DNA of 5,236 nucleotides from Pseudomonadota bacterium (GTDB lineage: Bacteria; Pseudomonadota; Gammaproteobacteria; Steroidobacterales; Steroidobacteraceae): contig JAKBCG010000199.1 of the NCBI GenBank assembly GCA_021808035.1, positions 1 through 5,236 of the forward strand. Direction: 5' to 3'. The stretch's first letter is position 1. Each line of letters opens with the position of its first letter. Below are positions 1 through 5,236 of this stretch, piece after piece. The notes below the pieces were generated by a model. The model was not told where the DNA came from. It did no database searches and was given only the letters and a program-made list of their open reading frames with translations. Made by a program: the position numbers and the translations under genes.

Positions 1-26
1 GGCTGCTGATCCGCCGCGGCGGATGA
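1..26 (+). CDS. 3' end of an unidentified upstream gene (partial)
   Basis: Reading from base 3, the codons give LLIRRGG and then TGA at 24-26. That stop overlaps the ATG at 23-25 in an ATGA arrangement, a common junction between co-transcribed, translationally coupled bacterial genes. This is the only reason to call an upstream gene; seven residues cannot identify a family. The frame of the downstream gene is also open to the left edge, so a longer start for that gene cannot be ruled out from this window. Confidence 0.35.
9..24. repeat. 16-base perfect palindrome over a start codon
   Basis: ATCCGCCGCGGCGGAT reads identically on both strands and ends inside the ATG at 23-25. In RNA it could fold into a GC-rich hairpin that hides the start codon and the GGCGG just before it. 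It could equally be chance in GC-rich coding sequence, since it also encodes IRRG of the upstream frame. The palindrome is seen directly; any role is speculation. Confidence 0.35.
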
Positions 27-349
27 CCCCGATGAACAGCCTCGTCGCGCCCGACGCGGACACGATCACGGACGCCCTGCGGGACGTGATCGATCCCGAG
101 CTCGGCTACAACATCGTGGATCTCGGGCTGATCTACGCGCTCGCGATCGAGGATGGGCGGGTCGCGCTGACGATGACGATGACGACCCCGGGCTGCCCGG
201 CTCAAGATTATCTTCTCGCCGGCGTCGAGGACCGCATCCGGCAGTTGCCGGGCGTCGTGGACCTGCAAGTCGAGGTCGTTTGGGAGCCGCCGTGGACGCC
301 GCAACGGATGTCGCCCCTCGCCAAAGCGCAGTTCGGGATCCCGGAATAG
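23..349 (+). CDS. MIP18/DUF59 family iron-sulfur cluster assembly factor (PaaD/SufT-like)
   Basis: A 108-residue single-domain cytoplasmic protein of the MIP18 (DUF59) family. Members help assemble or deliver Fe-S clusters to target proteins (SufT, PaaD, eukaryotic CIA2). Hallmarks are visible: DPELG at residues 24-28, NIVDLGLIY at 30-38, and TTPGCP at 54-59 with the conserved Cys58. The tail WEPPWTPQRMS (87-97) is also typical of PaaD-like members. The domain fills the whole protein, so it is not the longer SufT form with an N-terminal extension. The start at 23 was chosen for the 4-base overlap with the stop of the upstream frame. ATG at 32 is a real alternative because GGCGG at 18-22 sits about nine bases before it. 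No suf or isc gene is visible nearby, so the client proteins are unknown. The family call is firm; the pathway role is inferred. Confidence 0.93.
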   Translation: MTPMNSLVAPDADTITDALRDVIDPELGYNIVDLGLIYALAIEDGRVALTMTMTTPGCPAQDYLLAGVEDRIRQLPGVVDLQVEVVWEPPWTPQRMSPLAKAQFGIPE

Positions 350-492
350 CGACGCGCCACTCCCCTCCCACCGACGCGCCCGGCGCGCGTTGACTGGATG
401 CCGGCCATCGGCAAGGATTCATCCGGCGGTGGTCGACGCGCAGCCGATCGGGGCGCCGCGCCGACACGGCCACTCACGCACGGGAGCCCGAG
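350..492. other. intergenic spacer between the DUF59 and DUF6494-like genes
   Basis: These 143 bases hold no convincing gene. A small GC inverted repeat (CGCGCC at 375-380, GGCGCG at 382-387) is not followed by a T run, so it does not read as an intrinsic terminator. A weak promoter candidate lies just after it. The spacing suggests that the DUF6494-like gene may be transcribed separately from the DUF59 gene. Confidence 0.5.
390..418 (+). promoter_or_regulatory. weak sigma-70-like promoter candidate
   Basis: TTGACT at 390-395 matches five of six -35 consensus bases. Exactly 17 bases later AAGGAT (413-418) matches only three of six -10 bases. It lies about 75 bases ahead of the ATG at 493 and could drive the DUF6494-like gene. 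The -35 box stands out in this GC-rich stretch, but the -10 box is poor, so this is a suggestion only. Confidence 0.2.
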
Positions 493-699
493 ATGAACGA
501 AGAAACCTTCAATATGAGCGTCCGCAAGTTCCTCAAGTTGTTCGGGATCAACGCCCAGCGCGACATCGAACAGGCGGTCGCCAAGGCCATCGCGAGTGGC
601 CGCCTCGGCAGCACCGGAACGCTGCCGGTGAAAGCGACGCTGGCGATCGACACGATCGGGCTGCACGCCGTATTCGACGGAAAGATCGAGCTCGGCTAG
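493..699 (+). CDS. DUF6494-like small conserved protein
   Basis: A 68-residue protein that resembles, from memory, the DUF6494 family of short uncharacterised proteobacterial proteins; no biochemical function is known to me. The N-terminal part (MNEETFNMSVRKFLKLFGIN, residues 1-20) and the following REIEQAV-like stretch, here RDIEQAVAKAIASG (23-36), look like two amphipathic helices. The rest, LPVKATLAIDTIGLHAVFDG (44-63), alternates like a beta-hairpin and ends in KIELG. There is no signal peptide or membrane segment, so it is probably cytoplasmic. The start is supported by GGGAG at 482-486, six bases before the ATG, and by the NEETFN opening. It lies 143 bases after a DUF59 gene and before a broken propeller gene; neither neighbour explains its job. 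The coding call is strong and the family name moderately strong. Confidence 0.85.
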   Translation: MNEETFNMSVRKFLKLFGINAQRDIEQAVAKAIASGRLGSTGTLPVKATLAIDTIGLHAVFDGKIELG

Positions 700-781
700 C
701 GATCGCTTGCCGCTGGATGAGACCCGGGCGTCGTGGTCGCACCGGCACTGCCGGTGGCCGATGGCACTCGGGCGTGGCAGC
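700..781. other. spacer with a short hairpin before the propeller locus
   Basis: The 82 bases between the DUF6494-like stop and the chosen propeller start contain an inverted repeat, CACCGGC at 740-746 and GCCGGTG at 750-756. It can form a seven-base-pair stem with an ACT loop. No T tract follows, so it is not a classical intrinsic terminator; it may be chance or an attenuating 5' structure. TTG at 707 and GTG at 733 are possible start codons in this stretch, but starting at either would place unconserved sequence before the signal peptide or read the wrong frame. Confidence 0.35.
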
Positions 782-1175
782 ATGGGCGTGCCCGCTCGGC
801 GACCACGAGCCGTGACGCTGCTGGCCTGCCTGTCCCTGACGTGTTCGGCCGCCGTGGGGGCATCCCTGCCGCTGACCCAGCTCACGAGCGCGCTGCACTG
901 GCGCAGCGTCGGACCCTATACCGGCGGGCGCGTGACCGCGGTCGCGGGCATCGCCGCCGAACCCTATGCATTCTTCATGGGCACGGCCGGTGGTGGGGTA
1001 TGGAAGAGCACGGATTACGGATACCGCTGGAAGAACCTCTCCGACAAGGACTTCAAGAGCAACAACATCGGCGCGTTGGCCGTCGCACCGTCCAATCCGA
1101 AGATCATCTACGTGGGCACCGGCGATTCCGCGCCGCGCAACACCGTGCTGACCGAGGCCGGAATGTACCGGTCGG

Positions 1176-1201
1176 CCGACGGCGGCGCGACGGCAGCTTG
1201 A
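1176..1201 (+). other. deletion/frameshift junction in the propeller gene
   Basis: Up to about base 1190 the family-like reading is the frame of the ATG at 782 (SADGGAT). From 1192 it is the next frame (GSLNGGEAWS). The first frame ends at TGA 1199-1201. In relatives, the Asp box GMYRSTDGGKTW and the later stretch GNDGGA-VS-DGG-TWS are separated by more than 200 residues; here they are fused through the shared DGGAT coding sequence. Either a deletion joined the two motifs and one base was also lost, or the recombination itself joined them out of phase. A simple indel alone cannot explain the missing residues. Confidence 0.75.
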
Positions 1202-1834
1202 ACGGCGGCGAGGCGTGGAGTTCGGAGGACAACCAGCCGACGGGGCAGTTCTTCCACGCCAATCTCGATGAGCAGTTCCCGTTCCACATCTATGGCGCAC
1301 AGCAGGACCGGGGCTCGGTCGAAGCGCCGAGCGCCATGCCGGCGGGCGCCATCCCGCCGGTCTGGAAGGACATCAAAGGCGGCGAGATGAGCTGGGTGGT
1401 GCCGACGCCCGGCAAACCCTGGATCACCTACGGCAGCGGGTATTACAGCACCGGGTGGCGGCAGGATCGCCGGACGGGGTCGATCACCAATGTGAGCCCG
1501 TGGCCGTCGTACAAGTTCGGCCTCGCGGGATCGAAGATCCGCTATCGTTGCGGATGGAATCATCATCCGGTGGTGTTCGCGCCAGGCAACCCGCACGAAC
1601 TCCTGATGGCGGCGAACGTGCTGTTCGAGATCACGGACGAGGGCATTCACTGGAAGCGGATCAGTCCGGACTTGACGCGCAACGGTCCGGGCAAGCAGGC
1701 ACGGCCGGGCGGACCGATCAGCGCGGACGTGACCGGCGAGGAGATGTTCGACACGATCTCCGCCGTCGCGGTCTCCCCGCTCACGGACGATGTCATCTGG
1801 TCGGGCTCCGACGACGGCCTGGTATACGTGACGA

Positions 1835-1848
1835 CCGACGGCGGCGCG
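1835..1848 (+). repeat. 14-base direct repeat of the junction sequence
   Basis: CCGACGGCGGCGCG here is identical to bases 1176-1189 at the deletion junction. Both encode the TDGGA/ADGGA core of an Asp box with the same codons. This shows that the propeller repeats of this gene are near-identical at DNA level in places, which is the substrate needed for slippage or short-homology recombination. Confidence 0.8.
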
Positions 1849-3201
1849 CATTGGCAGTCGGTGCGCCCACCGACGCTACCGACCTGGTCGACGATCACGT
1901 GCATCGAACCGTCCCACACCGACGCGGGCACCGCCTACCTCACTGCGAGCCGTTACGACTGGGATGACTTCCACCCATACGTGTACGTGACCACCGACTA
2001 TGGCAAGCATTGGACGCGGATCACCAGGGGACTGCCGCCGGATCAGTACGTCGAGAGCGTGCGGCAGGATCCCAACGACGCCCGCCTGCTGATCGCGCGC
2101 ACGAGCGCCACGGTCTACGCCAGTTGGGACGGCGGCCGGCAATGGCAGCCGCTGACCCTCGGGTTGCCGGCGGTACGCGTGAACGACGTGCAGATCCAGC
2201 CCGACCAGCACGCCGTGGTCCTGGCGACCTTCGGGCGCGGGTTCTGGGTGCTCGACGACGTGCAGTTCCTCGAGCAGTTGGGGGCGGCGCGGGTCGCGAG
2301 CGACGCACCCTTTCTCTTCGAGCCGCAACAGGCGTGGCTCGTGACCCGGCGCGCGGGCGGGTTCGGGCCGCACGGACCGGGGGGCCGGAATCTGGCGCCC
2401 GGTGTCGCGGTGTTCTTTCATCTGCCGGCCGACTACGACGGCAAGACGCCGGCGATGTTGAGCTTCACCGACGCGAACGGCACGCTGATCCGCAGTTTCA
2501 CGCTGCATCTGAAACCGAAGGGCAAACCGAAGAAGTTGTCGGACAACCCCACCATCGCCCGGCAGCAACGCTTGCGCAGGGCGACCGCGGTCGGTCCCGG
2601 GATGAACCGCTTCCAGTGGGATCTGCGGTATCCGGACGCCGCGGAGGTGAAAGGCGTCTACGAGTCGTACTTCGCCGCCGCGGCGCCGGTGGGTCCGGAA
2701 GTGCTGCCCGGCACCTACCACGTGACCCTGACCTATGGCCGAGCCACGCAGCAGGAGCCGGTGACGGTCGAACTGGATCCGGCACTCGCGACGACGCCGG
2801 CGCAGCTACGGCAGCGTTTCGATCTGCTGATGCGGATTCACGAGGCGTTGAACCGGCTCGATGTCCAACTGAACGACGCGATCGACGCCCGCAGCATGCT
2901 CGAGACGGCGCTTGCGACCCAGCACTTGCCCGCGGCCTCGGCGCGTCCGATGATCGCGCGACTGACCCGCGACATCGACGGCTTGGTGGATCTCAGGATA
3001 CAGTCGAGTGAAGGCGCGCTGGTGTATCCGCCGCGGCTGCGTTCCTGGCTCACGTCGATCGCCGCGCAGGTGGACACCGCGTTCGTCGCGCCGACCCCCG
3101 CGATGGTCGAGGTCGCGAATGGCTACATCGACGATGCGGCGGCTGGCGTTTCCCAACTCCGGTCCGACGTGGCGGCCGCCGACTCGGCGCTGAAGCACTG
3201 A

Positions 3202-3211
3202 GCGGCCGCCT
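3202..3211. other. 10-base convergent intergenic gap
   Basis: Only ten bases separate the propeller stop (3199-3201, plus strand) from the TolC stop (3212-3214, minus strand). GCGGCCGC at 3202-3209 is an eight-base palindrome but there is no T run on either side, so no intrinsic terminator is visible. Transcripts from either side must run into the opposing gene or end by Rho. Confidence 0.6.
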
Positions 3212-4609
3212 TCACGGGTGCGCCGCGATCGGGATCGCGAGGATCGTGGCGAGCACGACCTCGGCCCGGCGCAGCGCCCCGCGCAACTCGATGGTTGGCA
3301 CGTCGACGCCGATTGCGGCGGACTCCAGGCGTACGTAATCGGCGTAGCGCTCGGTGCCGTTCGCGAGACCCCGGCGCGCGAGCGCCACGGCGCGCGCGAG
3401 TTGCGCCCGCTGCGCCGCCAGCGCCGCGAGCCGTGCTCGCATGATCCGCGTCGCCGTCCAGACTTCATCGGCTTGAACGACGCTCTCGTCGAGTCGCGCC
3501 CGGTAGTCCCGGTAGAGATACGCGCGGCTCGCGCGCGCGATCGCGATCGGCCCGCGGTTGCGATTGAAGAGCGGCAAGGTCAACGACACGTTGAACCCGA
3601 CGCTTTGGATGCCTTCCTCGGCGCTGCGCGTCTTGTCGACGCCGACGCCGAGCAGTGGGAATTGCCCGAGAATCGCTTCCCGCAAGCGTTGCTCCTGACT
3701 GCGGTAACCCGCGCGCAGCGCGAGCAGGTCGGGACGCCGGCGTGGCAACTGCGCGAGCGCCGATCGATATTGCGCGGAATCGATCACCGGCTCGCGCGCG
3801 GACCGCCGCAGGACCAGGTGCACCGACGGCTCGAGCCCGAGCAGTCCGTCGAGCGCGTGGCGATTGGCATTGCGCCGAAGCTCGAGCGCCCGCCAATCGG
3901 TCTCGGCGGCGTTCCAGGCGGCCAGGTCGCCGGCCGCCTGGGGCGCGGTGATCTCGTGTCGCGCGAGCGCGGCGAGGTCGCGCCGGTAGAGCCGTCCGAG
4001 ATCGCGGCGCCGGGTACCGAGCGCGGCTCGGAGGTGCCGCAGCGTCCGTGCTTGCACGTACAGTTCCCGCGCCCGCGCGGCAACCTGCCACTCCTGCCAG
4101 ACGACGTCGAGGTGGACGTGTTGCGCATGGGCCTTCGCCGCCGCCTTCGATGCCCCGTGCAGGATCAGCGCCCTGACCGCTTCCGTCAGCGCGGCCGTGT
4201 AACCGGTGAAGAACGGCGACTTCGTGATTCCGCCGGACAGCACGGGATCCGGCAGCAGCCCGGCCGCGAACAATTGGGCACGTGCGACACCCTCCTGGCG
4301 GCGTGCCGCGCGCAGCCTGGGATTGCCGAGCACCGCAAGCGCCGCGACGTTCGTCTCCGTGAGCCCCTTGGCCGGATCGATCGACTCGGGACGCAAGCCG
4401 GGGACGCCGCCAAGATCGCGCGCCGGCACGGTCACGGTCGGCGCGGACGCGAGGCTCGGTTGCCAGGGCAATGGCTTCGGCCGGTAGATCGAGCAACCGC
4501 CGAGCAGTCCCGCGGCAACCGCAAGGAGGCAGATCGGCACTCTCGCCAGGCCGACGATCGTGCGCGCGGCGGGCTCACGGTTTGCCGCGATTCGTCGCCG
4601 ACCGTTCAT
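3212..4609 (-). CDS. TolC/CzcC-family outer-membrane efflux lipoprotein
   Basis: A 465-residue outer-membrane factor that would form the trimeric exit duct of a tripartite RND pump. A basic N-terminus leads to a hydrophobic segment (about 25-38) and the lipobox LGGC with Cys39. Ser40 follows, so outer-membrane sorting is expected. Two outer-membrane efflux repeats follow: one begins near NPRLRAARRQEGVARAQL (96-113), the second near RRPDLLALRAGY (291-302). LPLFNRNRGPIAIARA (345-360) matches the conserved LPLFDRNQG-type motif of CusC/CzcC-like members. Long Ala/Arg/Leu-rich stretches (about 155-260 and 360-455) fit the coiled-coil tunnel. The length is usual for the family. The ATG at 4607-4609 overlaps the stop of the RND gene by four bases (ATGA), which fixes the start and implies coupled translation; the Shine-Dalgarno is weak. 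The 25-residue stretch before the hydrophobic core is somewhat long for a lipoprotein signal. The substrate is not deducible; the motif flavour leans to the heavy-metal branch. Confidence 0.93.
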   Translation of the reverse strand: MNGRRRIAANREPAARTIVGLARVPICLLAVAAGLLGGCSIYRPKPLPWQPSLASAPTVTVPARDLGGVPGLRPESIDPAKGLTETNVAALAVLGNPRLRAARRQEGVARAQLFAAGLLPDPVLSGGITKSPFFTGYTAALTEAVRALILHGASKAAAKAHAQHVHLDVVWQEWQVAARARELYVQARTLRHLRAALGTRRRDLGRLYRRDLAALARHEITAPQAAGDLAAWNAAETDWRALELRRNANRHALDGLLGLEPSVHLVLRRSAREPVIDSAQYRSALAQLPRRRPDLLALRAGYRSQEQRLREAILGQFPLLGVGVDKTRSAEEGIQSVGFNVSLTLPLFNRNRGPIAIARASRAYLYRDYRARLDESVVQADEVWTATRIMRARLAALAAQRAQLARAVALARRGLANGTERYADYVRLESAAIGVDVPTIELRGALRRAEVVLATILAIPIAAHP

Positions 4610-5236
4610 TGCTTGCTCTGCCGGGCGATCTGCCGGTGCCGCCAGTAGAGGTACAACGCCGGGATCAGGTTGGTGCTGCGCACCGCGCTCCAGGCGAGGC
4701 CCCCCAGGATCACGACCGCGAGACCCTGCTCGGGTGCCGCACCCTGCCCGAGGCCGATCGCGGTCGGCAGCATCCCGAGGATCGCGGTCAACGCGGTCAG
4801 CACGATCGGCCGGAACCGTACCTGGACCGCTTCGCGTACCGCCTCGTCGACCGCCATCCCGGCGGCCTCGTTCTGCTTCGCACGATCGAGCAGCACGATG
4901 CTGTGCCGTAAACCGATGCCGATCAGCGTCAGGAATCCGATGATGCCGGTCGCATTGAGTCCGACCCCGCTCACCAGGAGCGCGACGACGCCACCGGTGA
5001 TCGCGAGCGGCACCTCGAGCAGCAGGATCCCGGGGACGAGCAGTCCGTCGAACTGCAGCATCAGGATCCCGACCATCAGCACGATCGAAGCGACGACCGC
5101 GACCCCGAGCCCGAGCGCGGCACGCTCGAGTTCCGCGAACAAGCCGCCGAACGCGTACCGGGTCCCCGGCGGCAGGCGCAGCCCCGCGAGCGCCCGCCGA
5201 GCGGCGGCGACGGTGCCGCCGAGCGTGCCCGTGGGC
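4606..5236 (-). CDS. RND efflux permease, C-terminal part (truncated by the window edge)
   Basis: The last 209 residues of an inner-membrane resistance-nodulation-division pump, a proton-driven antiporter; whole proteins are usually about 1,000-1,060 residues. The frame is open to the right edge, so the TTG at 5140-5142 is not the real start. After a short periplasmic remnant (LPPGTRYAFGGLFAELERA) come five hydrophobic segments consistent with TM8-TM12: about 41-60, 66-91, 95-118, 142-165 and 173-197. Family motifs include GVGLNATGIIGFLTLIGIG, the AGMAVDEAVREAVQVRFRPI loop and TALTAILGMLPTAIGLGQG. At the TM10 proton-relay site, where AcrB has Lys940-Asn941 and heavy-metal pumps usually have Arg-Asn-Gly, this protein has Arg110-His111-Ser112. 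It overlaps the TolC gene by four bases, so pump and duct are one operon, with an adaptor expected upstream outside the window. The family call is certain; the HME versus HAE1 subclass is only suggested. Confidence 0.93.
   Translation of the reverse strand, partial: PTGTLGGTVAAARRALAGLRLPPGTRYAFGGLFAELERAALGLGVAVVASIVLMVGILMLQFDGLLVPGILLLEVPLAITGGVVALLVSGVGLNATGIIGFLTLIGIGLRHSIVLLDRAKQNEAAGMAVDEAVREAVQVRFRPIVLTALTAILGMLPTAIGLGQGAAPEQGLAVVILGGLAWSAVRSTNLIPALYLYWRHRQIARQSKQ

Larger units (their letters stand above)
782..3201 (+). pseudogene. secreted sortilin/VPS10-like BNR (Asp-box) beta-propeller protein, broken by internal deletion and frameshift
   Basis: This locus encodes two parts of one protein in different frames. 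Part one (782-1201, 139 residues) starts MGVPARRPRAVTLLACLSLT, a Sec signal peptide probably cut after A27. It continues with RSVGPYTGGRVTAVAG (41-56), Asp box STDYGYRW (76-83), IGALAVAPSNPKIIYVGTGD (96-115) and GMYRSADGGAT (127-137), then stops. Part two picks up in the other frame at about 1192 and runs to 3201. It carries SLNGGEAW (1195-1218), NQPTGQF, the propeller strand FHIYGAQQD, GWNHHPVVFAP and ISPDLTRN. Asp boxes follow at TTDGGAHW (1831-1854), TTDYGKHW (1990-2013) and SWDGGRQW (2122-2145), and then a C-terminal domain with PGTYHVTL. Intact relatives are, from memory, about 1,050 residues; the two parts total about 806, so 230-260 residues of propeller are missing. Relatives are annotated as glycosyl hydrolases or sortilin-like, but a catalytic role is unproven. 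The remainder stays open, so the lesion is recent or an assembly error. Confidence 0.85.

Noticed and set aside
375..387. GC inverted repeat after the DUF59 gene as an intrinsic terminator
   Set aside because: The stem has almost no loop when fully paired and is followed by GTTGACT, not a T run.
699..706. GCGATCGC, the HIP1 octamer of cyanobacteria
   Set aside because: GATC/CGATCG-rich words are scattered through this GC-rich DNA and the gene content is proteobacterial; a single octamer is not evidence of iterated palindromes.
208..885. Long minus-strand open frames across the DUF59 and DUF6494-like genes
   Set aside because: They run antisense to well-recognised proteins, have no family resemblance and show the Arg/Ala-rich composition of GC-rich shadow frames.
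1176..1201. Programmed ribosomal frameshift rescuing the propeller protein
   Set aside because: There is no slippery heptamer of A or T runs, and shifting frame would not restore the 230-260 propeller residues that appear to be missing.
3202..3209. NotI-like palindrome GCGGCCGC as a bidirectional terminator
   Set aside because: Its symmetry leaves no loop and there is no T tract on either strand. Eight-base GC palindromes are common at this base composition.
3218..4648. A 476-codon plus-strand open frame covering the whole TolC gene antisense
   Set aside because: It is Arg/Gly/Asp-rich with no recognisable motif, while the opposite strand has a clear lipobox and TolC motifs. High third-position GC removes stops from the opposing frame.
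1..5236. A CRISPR array, tRNA, insertion sequence or defence system
   Set aside because: No regularly spaced repeats, no tRNA-like cloverleaf, no transposase and no terminal repeats were seen, and the recognised genes are housekeeping, efflux or secreted-protein types.

Overview
The window comes from a GC-rich bacterial chromosome, by eye about two-thirds G+C, with strong G/C bias at third codon positions that opens long meaningless ORFs in other frames. A lipoprotein-type TolC/CzcC-like outer-membrane factor coupled to an RND pump, together with a small DUF6494-type protein, points to a Gram-negative, probably a gamma- or betaproteobacterium. The sequence does not resolve it further.

Left part, plus strand. 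The last codons of an unidentified upstream gene (1-26) appear to overlap the start of a short MIP18/DUF59 (PaaD/SufT-like) iron-sulfur assembly factor (23-349). After a 143-base spacer with only a weak promoter candidate comes a 68-residue DUF6494-like protein (493-699). An 82-base spacer with a small hairpin leads to the largest locus.

Middle, plus strand (782-3201). This was a secreted sortilin/VPS10-like, BNR (Asp-box) beta-propeller protein of the 'glycosyl hydrolase / WD40-YVTN repeat' kind. It is broken. The signal peptide and first propeller strands are read in one frame to a stop at 1199-1201. The rest of the propeller and the C-terminal domain continue in the next frame. From my memory of the family, about 230-260 residues expected between the two halves are absent. 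The junction lies in a GC-rich Asp-box coding motif (DGGAT), and a 14-base copy of that motif survives further down the gene. The simplest reading is an internal deletion between Asp-box repeats with loss of frame, or an assembly collapse that imitates one.

Right part, minus strand. The C-terminal fifth of an RND efflux permease (4606 to the window edge) is followed, with a 4-base ATGA overlap, by a TolC-family outer-membrane lipoprotein (3212-4609). These look like the last two genes of an operon transcribed right to left; the periplasmic adaptor and the rest of the pump would lie beyond the right edge. The TolC gene and the propeller locus converge, with 10 bases between their stop codons.

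I see no RNA genes, CRISPR array, insertion sequence or complete novel system. The most noteworthy item is the deletion scar in the propeller gene.
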